From: Crotalaria pallida
Taxonomy: Eukaryota > Streptophyta > Magnoliopsida > Fabales > Fabaceae
Assembly (NCBI GenBank): GCA_037953625.1
Contig: CM075655.1
Coordinates: 125,309,001 to 125,373,000, forward strand
Length of the DNA: 64,000 nt
Direction: 5' to 3'
Part shown: positions 36,336-47,900 of the stretch, piece by piece
How positions within the stretch are numbered: the stretch's first letter is position 1
Layout of the letters: every line of letters begins with the position of its first letter
The notes under the pieces: model-generated
Seen by the model: only the letters and a program-made list of their open reading frames with translations
What the model was told of the DNA's origin: nothing
The model's database searches: none
Translations under genes and position numbers: made by a program

Positions 36336-36363
36336 CTAGCACCTATGCCCGTGCGATGCACGG
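36336..36363 (-). mobile_element. Helitron-like 3' terminus, minus orientation
   Basis: On the minus strand a perfect 6-bp stem CCGTGC-ATC-GCACGG is followed after nine bases by CTAG, and the next base is T. That is the 3' end structure of Helitrons (hairpin, short spacer, CTRR, A/T target). The matching 5' end would lie to the right, probably beyond the tandem array, and was not pinned down. Confidence 0.6.
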
Positions 36364-37032
36364 ACCAGTAACGTTATGACAGTTTTTTACAAATAAGCAT
36401 GACAGTTTTTATCGGTTTTTTTATGAACTGATGTGTTAAAACATGATGATGGATGCAGTTATTTTTTTAGTAACCACTCATACCTAAGGGGCATTTTGGG
36501 TATAAAAAAATGGACAAACTTTTTTGTTAGTTAAGCAAATCATGTTTGCTTTATTATAGTAAAAGATAAGTAATTATAAAAAAACTTGTATTATAGATAA
36601 TTAAAAAATACAATATGATAAATGTGATTTTTCGATTAGAACAAATTAACATAGTGGAACATATTATTGTAGACAAAAATACTCTTATATGTTAGAAATA
36701 TGTTAATTAGAAAAATTTATATTTTTTAAAAATAAATAATTATAAAAAAACTTAAAGCTTAGATAATTAAAAAATATAATATGAGAAAGGTAATTTTTCA
36801 GTTGGAACAAATTAACATAGTATAACATATTGTTGTAGACAAAAATATCGTTATTTGTTTTGTAAATATAAGTTAATTATAAAAAATTATTATTTTTTAA
36901 AAATAAATAATTATAGAAAAAAATATTGTATAGATAATTAAAAATTGTAATATGAGATTTTTAGTTAGAACAAATTAGCATATTATAATAGTTTTTAGAC
37001 AAAAATATCCTCACGTGTTTTGTAGAAATATA

Positions 37033-37301
37033 CTTCCTCTGTCCCTAATTATAATGCTCTCTTAACACTTTTATTTTGTTCCTATTTATAAGGCCCTTTA
37101 CCAATTTTCAATGAGCATTAATTATTTTTTTCCATAAACACCACTAATTATTTAACACTTTTTAGATTCCCAATAATATTAATAGGGGTAATTTTGAAAA
37201 TACATATCAAAAGTTCATATTTCCAATGCAATTAACTAAATTATTCCACTTTTTAATGGACGTGAAATATGCCAAGAGGACCTTATAATTAGGGACGGAG
37301 G
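37033..37301. mobile_element. Stowaway-like MITE inside the tandem array
   Basis: Begins CTTCCTCTGTCCCTAATTATAA and ends CTTATAATTAGGGACGGAGG, flanked by TA at 37031-37032 and 37302-37303. Removing it restores array monomer sequence. Confidence 0.8.
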
Positions 37302-37341
37302 TAGAATTAATTATAAAAATTTGTGATTTTTTTAAAATAAA

Positions 37342-37774
37342 TCTATACTATTATATAAAACAAACTCTGTTTGTACAAAATTTTGTAAATTCCCATTATA
37401 CCCTCCCTAATGGGAAGTGAAGTTACTGCAAAAAAATAATAATAACCGTTGCATCAACAAGTAAATGCAGTTACACATGGCAGTTTCAAAAAACAAAAAT
37501 CAAATGGGAAGGGAGCAATTTTAAATGGGAAAAGAGCAATTCACGCATGCTTGGATGAGTTGATTGCTTTACCACAACCAAGCAAAACGAAAAAAAAACG
37601 ATACAAAAACTGTCTTATACTATTGTCTCATTCTCATCTTTAACATAAAAAAACATGACAAAATGAATGTCGATTTACAAATATAATATTTTATGACAAA
37701 CAACACTTTACAACGAAAACACGACAATAGGAATGCGGATTGACAGACACTCCCCATGACTGTCGAGACGCTAG
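37342..37774 (+). mobile_element. small non-autonomous Helitron inside the tandem array
   Basis: Starts TCTATACTATTATATAAAAC and ends CTAG at 37771-37774, 433 bp in all. A short hairpin GACAG...CTGTC lies just upstream of the end. The base before is A and the base after is T. Deleting the element rejoins ...AAAATAAA and TAATTATAAAAA, exactly the uninterrupted monomer text seen in sibling copies. That is the A/T target with no duplication expected of Helitrons. It has no RepHel coding. Confidence 0.85.
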
Positions 37775-38814
37775 TAATTATAAAAAAAAACTTATAGCAT
37801 AGATAATTAAGAAATATAATATGAGAAATGTGATTTTTCAGTTGGAGCAAAATAACATAGTATAAAAGATAATTGTAGACAAAAATATCCTTACGTGTTT
37901 TGTATAAATATGTTAATTATAAAAATTTATAATTTTTCAAAAATAAATAATTATTAAGAAAAACTTATAGCATAGATAATTAAAAAAATGTAATATGCAA
38001 AAGGTGATTTTTCAGTTTAAACAAATTAACATAATATAACATATTATTGTAAAAAAAATACCCTTATGTAATTTGTGGAATATATTAATTATAAAAATTT
38101 AAAATTTTTTAAAAATAAATAAGTATAAAAAAACATATATCGTAGATAATTAAAAAATATAATATAAGAAAGGTGATTTTTTAGTTGAAACAAATTAACA
38201 TGGTATAACATATTCTTGTAAATAAAAATACCCTTATGTTTTTTGTCGAAATATGTTAGTTATAAAAATTTATGATATTTTAAAAATAATTATGAAAATA
38301 AAAAACTTTTAGCATAGATGATTAAAAAATATATTATGAGAAAGACAATTTTTTAGATAGAACAAATTAATACAGTATAACATATTATTGTAGACAAAAG
38401 TACTTTATGCATTTTGTATAAATATGTAAGTTATAAAAATTTATGATTTTTTAGAATTATTTAATTATAAATAAAAAACTTATAGAATATATAATTAATA
38501 AAAAATATAATATGAGAAAGATAATTTTTCAGTTGCAACAAATTAATATAGCATAACATATTATTATAGACAAAAATACCCACTAAATGTTTTGTACAAA
38601 TATATTTACTCATTAATAACATTAATCATGAATATTGATATTTAAATATTAAAGTTAATAAAGAAAACTACAATGCATTGAAAATGGTATGCAGTAAATT
38701 GACGACTGTATCTAACAAATCATAAATTTTGGATGTCAAGTCCTCACATAAGTTCACATTAAGAGTTATTGTTTACTAGATTAACCTGACATAAGCTAAC
38801 ATTAGGACTCATCA

Positions 38815-39240
38815 TTTAAGTGCGTGTTTGATATAGCTGAAAAAATTAGATCATGATTATAATCCGGTAAGCTTATAATCTGTTTATATTTGGATCTCTC
38901 AATTGAAAAATGAATATTTAAGTTGATCTATTTTTTTTGGATAGTGTAAAGAAGATTATTTTTACTGAGTAAATTATTAAAAAGGCATGATGTTAGTTAT
39001 TGTTGTTTGAGCAATAAGGGTAAAATAGGAAAATTACACAGGTCTCATAAAATAATGTTACAAAAAATAATCTACGACATCTGTGAAAAAGATGTTGTAT
39101 GTTGATTATTTTTCAAATAATATAATTTAAAATTATACATTGCTAAAATTATTTTATAATGTATATTTAATAATCTAATATACTAAAAATGAATAACTAA
39201 ATTATACTACACACAACGGCAAAATAACATTGGTATAAAT
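38815..39240 (+). repeat. dispersed repeat family member, copy 2
   Basis: GTGCGTGTTTGATATAGCTGA, TTGGATAGTGTAAAGAAGATT and AGTTATTGTTGTTTGAGCAATAAGGGTA match the reverse complement of 26940-27370 in the same order. It is non-coding. Confidence 0.6.
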
Positions 39241-40017
39241 AAATTATTTAATTTACACCCTCAAAATTCATGATAATTCTAATTATTTAATTTATATTTC
39301 ATATGTCAGATATACTTAAATAAAAAATAATAATTGATTTACATACTCGTAAATTGATACATCAGAAACAATTTATTCAAATTAGAATTTATGATTTTTG
39401 TTTAAAAATAAATAATTTTATGTATTTTATAGCATAGATGATAATAAAAAAAATAATATGTAGATATTTTCTATTACTTATTAATAAAAAATCTGGAAAT
39501 ACAAACAACAAATAAATTCATTAATGAGGTCAATATTTCTAAATTTATTAAGGTCATACATATTACGTATACAACAGGTTGCAGATAAATCTAATTATAC
39601 AATTGACACATGGTGCACTCAAACACCAAAAATATTTGGTGTTTTTTAGCCAAAACCCTTATATATGTACGCGTGTGTGTTACGGGCCAGCGAACTGGAT
39701 TACAGTAACCCAGCGAACTGGATTACACTAACCCAGCATAAATGTAAAGGAGTCACCAAAGTAAATGAGTGATAAAAAATGATTCATATGATAAATATTC
39801 AGGCATGAAAATTAGTCTTTTCGATTTCAATTATATAAAATAAATAAATAAATTTCACCTTATCTTACAATAATGCATATTTAAACTCTTTACGTTGAAA
39901 TAATATTCTTTTACTTATATAAATTACCTTATATTATTTAATTATTTCTTAATCTATACGAATAATATTAAACTATTTGTTTTAATGAAAAGATGAAATA
40001 GCAACTACTTAAAGAGT
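39241..40017. other. intergenic, AT-rich
   Basis: No gene seen. A short direct duplication CAGCGAACTGGATTACA(G/C)TAACC occurs twice in tandem at about 39687-39735. Confidence 0.35.
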
Positions 40018-40035
40018 AAAAATCCCGAGCAAATA

Positions 40036-40169
40036 ACTCAAGTGGATTGTCCTAGTGAAAACTGACTGAACGCTTAGAGACTTGAATCCTGCTAAGGCAA
40101 CAATTCCTGAGAATGATTCATGACTCATAAAATTCGTGGATCCAAATTGAAGTGGATTGATTGGGAAAA
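40036..40169 (+). mobile_element. probable SINE
   Basis: A region of about 130 bp with an A-box-like ACTCAAGTGGATTG and B-box-like GACTTGAATCC, ending in a short A run at 40166-40173. It is bordered by direct repeats AATCCCGAGCAAATA (about 40021-40035) and AATCCCGCGCAAATA (about 40172-40186), one mismatch. The tail is short and the boxes are diverged. Confidence 0.6.
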
Positions 40170-40186
40170 AAAATCCCGCGCAAATA

Positions 40187-41500
40187 TATTGTCATTAATA
40201 ATCGTGGTGTTTAACCTTTTGTGTTCAATCAATGTAGGATTTTAACATTCAATACATACACTTATTATGTTTATGATTGGACATCTAAAACTGAAATTTT
40301 TATGACTAAACACATGCATATACTACATTGTAAAATATTTTGAGACCATATTTAAATACTTGAGCCCAATTTCACTTTTTTAAAAAAAAAAACATAAGCC
40401 GGAAAGAATGTTAATCACGTTATTGTAAATGTTTAACCTCTAGTTTACCAAAAATAAAATAAAAAATTTAACCTCTTAAATATTCAATCAGTGTGAACCT
40501 TAAATTAACAAGAGATCATAACTAGGTCTTCTAGTCCATAGTAATATCCATGTAAACTAATAAAATATAAATACATCTTTTCAATTTTAAGAAAATGTCT
40601 TTTTTAACCAAAATATTCGTTCACGCCATCATTAAGGTATAGAACTAATCACTAGAAAATTGATGTTATATCTCCAATTATTGCTTCAATTTTTAATGGA
40701 ATTGTATAAATGTAAATATGTGATTCTTTAAAATATAAAAATAAAATAAAATAATAATAATAAAAAAAATTAGAGTTTAAGCGTGTGCAGAATGACACTT
40801 CAAAAATTAATCATTTTTTTCATATACTTATTGTTATTATTATATTTTATGTATATTCCCATCCTCAGTTTTAATTGTCCTTCTATTCCGATTAAAGTTT
40901 GGTCCTTTGATAAGGGATTTTTTTTAAAGAAAGTTTGGTTTGGATGTATTCTTGTGACACGAAGGGCACCCATGAAAAAAGGCAGGCATGACTTGTTATG
41001 CTTTAATTTGATACCAACTTTACGTGTACTACATCGTTTTATTTGATTTAGTAATTCACTTTGTTGGTGATTTCTAAAACGAGTAAGGCATGGATTTTAC
41101 GTAATTCATAAAGGGAGAAAAAAAAATTTAAAGTTCTTCGAGAAACATCTTGGATTGTAAAGTTTCAAGATATGAAATATTACGAGGTGGGTTCAAATTC
41201 ATTAAAAACAAACTTAGAAAATATGTTATGTCCATATTAGTCTTTTATGCTGCCTGCCAAGGAGTTTCGGCATTATTGATGTTATGAGGAAAAAAAAAAA
41301 ATTATTGTCCATTATAAATGATTAGCTTGATTAGTTTGACTAGGGGTTTGTGTTACGTTGAAGGAATACCATTTGATTTAGGCTTTGATTTATGTCTCAA
41401 ATTAAGAGATCCTCCCCATATAAATTTTTTATTCCTTTTTATTCCTTTTAATTTTTGTTATCCATAATTGATTTTTTTTTTCTCATTTTTTCCTGAAAAA
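40187..41500. other. intergenic, AT-rich
   Basis: No supported gene or RNA. The plus-strand open stretch at 40783-41046 is low-complexity and unrecognised. Confidence 0.35.
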
Positions 41501-41504
41501 AACT

Positions 41505-42195
41505 AAAATACCCTTAGCGTTGAAAAAAACTAAAATACCCTTAGCGTTAAATAGTTTATGATTTCGAAGTTCCGAAAAAAAAAAAAAACTTCTGATACAC
41601 CCATGTCGAAAATATGTTCCGACTCACCAATGTCATTACACTTCCAACACTGGTCAATTGAAAGTGCAAAATGACATCACTTTATCATCTTATCTTTTAC
41701 ATTTCACCCATGAGGATTTTATATTATTGTAGATCTAATTTTTCCCCCCTCTTGTCCTTGAAGGTTGTATCTCATCCTCAAAACAAGTTATTGTTGACCA
41801 GGTTTTGTATGTTTCATTATCGGGTATCTGCCTATGCCATATCTTATTCATCGTTGTTTCGTATAGACGATTTTTCTCATGTATGGATTGCTGTACAATA
41901 GAATAGATGAAAAACATAATGGGATGAGTTGAATAAACACGCTCTCGACTAGCATTCACTTGAGAGTATTCAATTCATGAATAATCAAAAGTTACTCTGT
42001 TTTTTTTTATCCTTTTGTGATTAACTTTGCCATGAGTCATGATAGCGTTGCACTTCCGACTGATCAGTATATGAAGTGTAAATATACTTCCAACACCGGT
42101 AAGTCAAAATATATTTTCGATATAGGTGTGTTGGAAGTGTGTTTTTTTTTCCAACATCTTCAAATCGAAAACTATTTAATGTTAAAGATGCTTTA
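41505..42195. mobile_element. foldback inverted-repeat element
   Basis: The left arm (about 41536-41654: CTTAGCGTTAAATAGTTTATGATTTC... to CTTCCAACACTGG) is the inverted counterpart of the right arm (about 42085-42195: CCAACACCGGTAAGTC... to AAAACTATTTAATGTTAAAGATG). The loop is about 430 bp. A tandem AACTAAAATACCCTTAGCGTT pair precedes the left arm at 41501-41547. Non-coding. Confidence 0.65.
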
Positions 42196-42555
42196 GCCTT
42201 CTATTACCAAAAAAAATTGGGGGCCAAAAATTAAAACTCATTTTTAGTCAAAAGGGCTAGAAGGCCAACAAAAAAAAATTATAAACCTCTGTAAAAGAAA
42301 AAAAAACTTGTTGTCTACATTAACATTTCTACGTGCATATTTGGTTGTGCGATGAGTTAGCCTAGAATCAATTCTGGAATGTCAATGCTACTAATAGTTG
42401 TTTCTGTTCCAACGTGATTTTGGGACCATAATTGATTTTGTGACTCAGTATCCAAACATACTCTACATTATATACTTGAGGAATCACTGAGCTTGACAAA
42501 GTTGGTCACACTAAATTTTCATTTTTCCTTATGGTATATAAAGTTATTAAGTTAT

Positions 42556-43420
42556 TACATATTCGGAAAGACTTCATATTATGGAAAAAAAGGAGTTTTG
42601 AATTACGGCCTCCAAATCCGAGATTTTGGTTCTTATTTCGTTTTTTTATGGACAAAAATGCCTTCACCATGTTAATTTTTCCGTTTCCCAACAGGCGAAA
42701 TTTCGTCTGTGTGTAGACGGAAGTTATGCTTTCTTAGTCACTATTCCTTAGTCACAGATCTGGTCACCGAACTGCTTTCTTCTACAGGTACCCTTTAAAG
42801 TTATAAGCCTCTGATCAAACACAGAGCAAAAGAGATCATCATCATCCCCTTTCATCTTCTCCTCCTCCTTTTACAGGTACCATTTTCTTTTCTTTCTTTT
42901 TTTATTTTTTTACTCTTCTGATTATTTGTCTAGTCTTCTTTTTTAAAAATAAAAAATAAAATTTAAGTGTAGTTATTATTTATTAGAATGTAATGAGGAA
43001 TTGAAATGAAAAATCAATTTTTTTTGAGCTACTTGAAAAGGTTTCATTGATGGGCACTTGAGAAAAATGTAATGCGTCTGCCAACCTTTTTTTTTCTTTC
43101 GGTGGGATTTTCATTCTAACTCTTTTCTAACTTATAACTTTGCCAAGAGGCTTCTTGAGACAAATTCTACCGCATAAACCCAAGCTACGAAAGCAAGGTA
43201 ACTTCCGTCTATACACAGACGGAAAAATTCCGTGATCTTGGTGACGAAAAAATTCCATGAACACGAAGACAGAAAAATTCCGTTTGTTGGAAGACGGAAG
43301 AATTAACAAGGGAAGGGACATTTTTGTCCATGAAAAAGTGAAACGAGGGCCAAAATCTCAGATTTGGGGGTCATAATTCAAAACTCAAAAAGAAAAAGAC
43401 TCCATATCCAGAAACCTCAT
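42556..43420. mobile_element. long foldback element, possibly carrying captured sequence
   Basis: The left arm 42556-42722 (GGAGTTTTGAATTACGGCCTC, ATGGACAAAAATG, GTCTGTGTGTAGACGGAAGTTA) is mirrored by the right arm 43196-43420 (TAACTTCCGTCTATACACAGAC, CATTTTTGTCCATG, GGGGGTCATAATTCAAAACTC). The loop (42723-43195) contains a CT-rich leader-like tract and two ACAGGTACC junction-like sites, unlike the arms. It could be a captured gene promoter/5' UTR piece, as in Pack-type elements. That last point is inference. Confidence 0.65.
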
Positions 43421-43599
43421 ATCCACAAGCCCATGAGAAAGCCCACTTATTGGAACTTTGCGGATGATTCATAATATTCTTTCAACCCATTGAAATGAAA
43501 TGACATGTGTCACTTATTTATTATTATGAAAATTAATTTGTTATGGTGTAAGTTTATTTGTAAATTAATTTTATAGATCTATTTATCATAACTCATGTA

Positions 43600-43943
43600 C
43601 ACAGTTCTCGTAAATGGAGAGAGACGGTAACAAGCAACAACAAAATTAATCAAAGTTATATCTTTCTCATAACAATAAGAAAAGAGAGAATGGAGAATGC
43701 ACCAGCATTGCAAAATTTTTTTACATCATCATTGCATCATCCACCACTCATTTGTTTATAGCCGTTGACTTTTAAATTATAGTAATACAAAAGAATGGTG
43801 GATGATAAACTGATGATGTAAAAAACTTTTTATCATCAATGCATATCCATTAATTTAGAAAGGAAAAAGAAGAAAGAAGAAATTTAGAAAATGGCGAGAA
43901 ATCGGAAAGGAGTAACAATAAATAAATAAACAATACTCCGCAC
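43600..43943 (+). repeat. duplicated promoter segment of the PHAF1-like gene, copy A
   Basis: GGAGAGAGACGGTAACAAGC followed by AACAAAATTAAT, and later GAAATTTAGAAAATGGCGAG followed by AAATCGGAAAGGAGTAACAA, correspond to the same blocks at 44518-44690. Copy A is lengthened by a MITE at about 43697-43853. Confidence 0.7.
43697..43853. mobile_element. small MITE with inverted repeats
   Basis: The left arm GCATTGCAAAATTTTTTTACATCATC...CATCCACCA and the right arm TGGTGGATGATAAACTGATGATGTAAAAAA...CAATGC are inverted repeats of about 45 bp around a 50-bp loop. The element is absent from promoter copy B. Confidence 0.7.
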
Positions 43944-44517
43944 TAGGGATGGGGATTGCGGATGGGGATCCCCGCGGGGAACGCCGCGTTCGGGTACCCG
44001 AGTTTGGGGATTTTTCCCCATCGTGGGCGGGGATGGGGGGATTTTTCCGCGGAACAGATTTTTGGGCGGGGAATGAGATTGGTTCCCCCGTCCCCGCGAG
44101 TTCCCCGTCCCCGACAATTTTACTTATATCCCCTTAAATATTTAGGCTTTGTATAGTTAAAAATAGATTTTTAGTAACTTCACATATATTATTATAATTA
44201 TAATTATAATAATTATTATTAACGATTATTTTAAAGATTTTTTTGATTGAATCTCTTGAATTTTAACGATTATTTTTTTTAGTGTACAAGTTTAAAAATG
44301 TTATTCGGCGTTGTGAATTTTATAACAGGTCAAATTGAAATTAGGTTGCCCGTGGGGACCCGTGGGGACCCGTGGGATGGTGGGGGATGAAGATGGAGGT
44401 TAATCTACCCCCGACATGGGGAATGAAGATAGAGATGAGGATGAGGGGCAAATGAGACCCGATGATGGAGAATGGAAAAGGCCTCCCCGAACGTTTCCCG
44501 CCCCGTTGCCATTCCTA
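43944..44517. mobile_element. non-autonomous hAT-type element, G-rich ends
   Basis: Ends TAGGGATGG and CCATTCCTA are inverted with one mismatch. Flanking 8-mers CTCCGCAC (43936-43943) and CTCGACAC (44518-44525) agree at six of eight bases. The subterminal regions are very G/C-rich (GGGGA/CCCCG repeats) while the core is AT-rich. The structure matches small hAT derivatives. It sits at the junction of the duplicated promoter segments. Confidence 0.65.
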
Positions 44518-44690
44518 CTCGACACACGCTGGAGAGACAGCAACAAGCAACGACAAAATTAATTAATCGAAGTTTAATACATTTCTGAGAAGAAGAAAAA
44601 AAAAAGAAGAAAAAAGAAATTTGGAAAATGGCGAGAGAAATCGGGAAGAAGTAACAAAAAGTAATAATAAATAAAAATAAAAAATAAACG
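44518..44690 (+). repeat. duplicated promoter segment of the PHAF1-like gene, copy B
   Basis: GGAGAGACAGCAACAAGCAAC, then AAATTTGGAAAATGGCGAGA and GAAATCGGGAAGAAGTAACAA match copy A. It lies about 300-460 bp before the PHAF1-like start codon and is probably part of its proximal promoter. Confidence 0.7.
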
Positions 44691-44983
44691 AGGAGGTTTC
44701 CGTGGCGTGCGAGAGGGGCATCTTCCTTTGGAATCGTATAATCTTTGTAGAGTAAGTAACTGTATCACGTTTAATAAGCAAAAGGTGAAGCAAGTTTGTT
44801 TGTTTGTTTGTTTTCCCAATCCAAATCCATTCCTTCGGGGGTTCAATTCGATTCGATTCGATTCAATTCAACTCAACAACAACAACACACTTGTGTCCCG
44901 TAATTTCGTCTTCCTTCATTGTCATCATAAACCTAAAAAAATTCAACTCTCCCAATCCAATCCAAACCAAACCAAAAGTAACT

Positions 44984-47900
44984 ATGTTGCAGAGGCCACG
45001 ACGTCGTTGCGAGGGCACTGCCATGGGCGCCATCATTCTCGATCTTCGTCCCGGTCTCGGTCTCGGTCCTTTCTCTCTCGGTAACTCACTCACTCACTCA
45101 CTCACTATTTCTCCTTTTACCTCTTTCCTTTTTCTTCACTTTATCAACTCAACTCTTCCATGTTCTCCGTTCCCTAATTTATTAGTATGAATAAATAATC
45201 GAATCGATTTTCCACATGATTGTGCCATGTTTTTACTATTATTATTGATTCTTCCTTTACTTGTTCATAAACTTACTTAGGTTTGAATGTTTGATCATCA
45301 ATGAAATAGTGGAGCTCTCCCTCAGCTTATTTGGCAACTATAGCATAATTTAAGTCAATTTAATCTATATAGTTTATAGTTTATTGTTTGAGTTTTGTTA
45401 ATGTTTTTTGCTGATAACTTAGCTCACCGATTTCTTACACTATTCAGGGATGCCGATAAGTGAAGCATTTGCTCAGATTGAGCAGCAGCCTAATATATAC
45501 GATGTCGTGCATGTCAAATATTACGATGAGGTTTTTTTTTTTTGTTCGTTTGTTTGTTGTGAACTTGCATGAATATTGGAGTTTCTTCCATTTTGTTGGT
45601 GTATTATTTCGTAGGAGACTTATTTATATTTTTCGTTGATCAGAACTTTTTCTGCATTTTTGCACATGCAGGAACCCCTGAAGATGGATATTGTTATAAG
45701 CTTTCCCGATCACGGCTTTCATCTTCGTTTCGATCCTTGGTCTCAGGTATTGTGCTTCTTTTCTATTTTTCTGCCCATGAGTGATTTATGCTCAAGAGTG
45801 TGTGTACACCGTGTAGTGCTTGTTTGGAAAGGAAAATATGAGATGAGGTAGCTTAGTTATTGATTTTTTTTTTTTAATTGTGTATTTAATATGCGTGGCT
45901 GCATAGTTGACAGTAGTAGTTACTGCAAGTGTGCAACTTATTTGACTGGATGGTAGTAGCGATGTTTTTGTTTATTTGAATGATGGGGTAGCATGAATCA
46001 TCATCAAAACATAATTAGATCAGTTGGGTGTATACTTGAAAATGCAGATTTAGAAAGTTTGTAAAGGATTCCTGCAGAAAATAAAGAGCATCGCGACATA
46101 CCATTTCACAATATGACATGGAAACATTCTGTTGCTCTCAGTTAGCCAAATATAAATTAAAAGAAAATAAAAAATGTAAATGTCAGGTATCAAGTGTGGG
46201 TGAGATAAGTCCCACATACAGAATTAATGTTATATACTAAAAGAATTTGATGGAAATCATGCCAATTCATTTTGAACACAGTTCGCAAGAACTGATCCAT
46301 ACTTCTGTAGGAATCAGCATTCTGGAAGTGGAAAATAAATAGGTTCTGAATGTCATAGGATACCCTTAACAAGCTTTTTAACTTTGTATTAGAATAAAGT
46401 GCCTCTTAGATTCTAGGGGGACTATTAGAGTAAATGTAAGTTATGATTGTTAGTGTAGGTATAAACAGTCATGCTGTTTAGCTGACTGCCACCTGTCAGC
46501 GCAGGAGTAGATGCTGACAGGTGGCTCCTTTTCTATTATCCTATAAATAGGAGTTATCATTATTGTAATGATTGCTTGCTTTCCATAATTGGAAGTTAGT
46601 TAGAAGTTTCCCTCCAATTCTCTCTCTCTCTTCTCTGTTTCATTCTCTCTCCCAACATCAGTTTCTAATACTTTGTATTATCATTGAAGTTCTGCATGTT
46701 AGAAATTCATAAGAGAATAAGAAGAATGAAAATTCGCCTAAGGATATTGTGATACTATTCTCATGTAAATGAAAACCGTGTGAGTAATGTAATTTTAGTT
46801 TGGCATATAGTCCTTGCTATTTTTCACCAAGTTCATGGCTGTGGACTGCCTGAAGTTTTGTGGTTTTTTCTTCGTCCGGTCTGTTTGCTTTGTTATAACT
46901 GTGTGCTCCTTCCCATCGAGAAGACATTAAGCTAAAGAATTTGTATTATTTTTTACTTGATATTGCTTATTGCTACTCTGTTCTTCAAAAGTTAATGGAG
47001 CATTTTCATTTTTTTTGCTTCTTCTTTAAAGCTCCAACCTCTGTTGTACGTATTAGCTCTCATGCTTTCCATCATTTAAAGCTGTTGTATTGAGACTATA
47101 GTGCTTCTATGCATTACTACTCATACTAGTACATGACAAGATGACTTTGTGGTGACATTATTTTTTAACACTATTTTAGCGATTGCGCCTTATTGAAATA
47201 TATGATGTAAAGCGGCTTCAAATGCGCTATTCCACGTGCTTGATTGGGTGAGTCTCTTGAATACTAATTTTTTAACTAATAATTGTGAAACACTTTACCA
47301 ACTGTCTTTTCAACTTCTAGGGGACCAGCCACTCTAGCCACCTTCGTTGGGGTTTATGCACTGTTTGGACCCACATATCCTGGAGTTTATGATAGGGAGA
47401 GAGGTGTTTACACACTATTCTACCCGGTACATATTTGGGAAGTCACATGCATAGTTATCATCGTTTAATGCTTGTCCTACTAATCCATAGTGATATTTTC
47501 TTGTTTATATTTTTTTCTTGGCATGGGCTCTAGGGGCTATCATTTGCATTTCCTATTCCAAGTCAGTATACAGAATGCTGCCATGATGGGGGAGGTATTT
47601 ATTATATGATATTTAATATTTAATATATTTAATTTGAAATGTTGCACGGAGTTTCGTTATTCTAATTTGGTAACTTTGTCTGATTTCATTATGAAAGTGG
47701 AATTGCCATTAGAGTTTCCAGATGGCACCACGCCAGTTACATGCCGTGTTGCTATATATGATAGTTCCTCGGGTAAGAAGGTTGGTGTGGGGTCCTTAAT
47801 GGACAAGGCTTCTGCTCCTCCATTACCTGCTGGCAGCATTTACATGGAAGAGGTTCATGTTAAGGTTTGGGCTTTTCCTTATTTAGTATGATAGGTGTTG

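Larger units (their letters stand above)
36540..38620. repeat. tandem array of AT-rich 160-176 bp monomers
   Basis: A unit containing AATAATTATAAAAAAACTTATAGC, ATAGATAATTAAAAAATATAATATGAGAAA, a CAGTTG-AACAAATTAACATAGTATAACATATT segment and GTAGACAAAAATA-CCTTA repeats about eight times. Marker AGACAAAAAT or its variant falls near 36671, 36837, 36997, 37877, 38051, 38217, 38392 and 38568. Copies differ by point changes. Two later insertions (37033-37301 and 37342-37774) split the array. Non-coding. Confidence 0.85.

Noticed and set aside
36540..38620. CRISPR-like or centromeric satellite array
   Set aside because: Nuclear plant DNA with diverged contiguous monomers and only about eight copies; no spacers and no evidence of centromeric scale.
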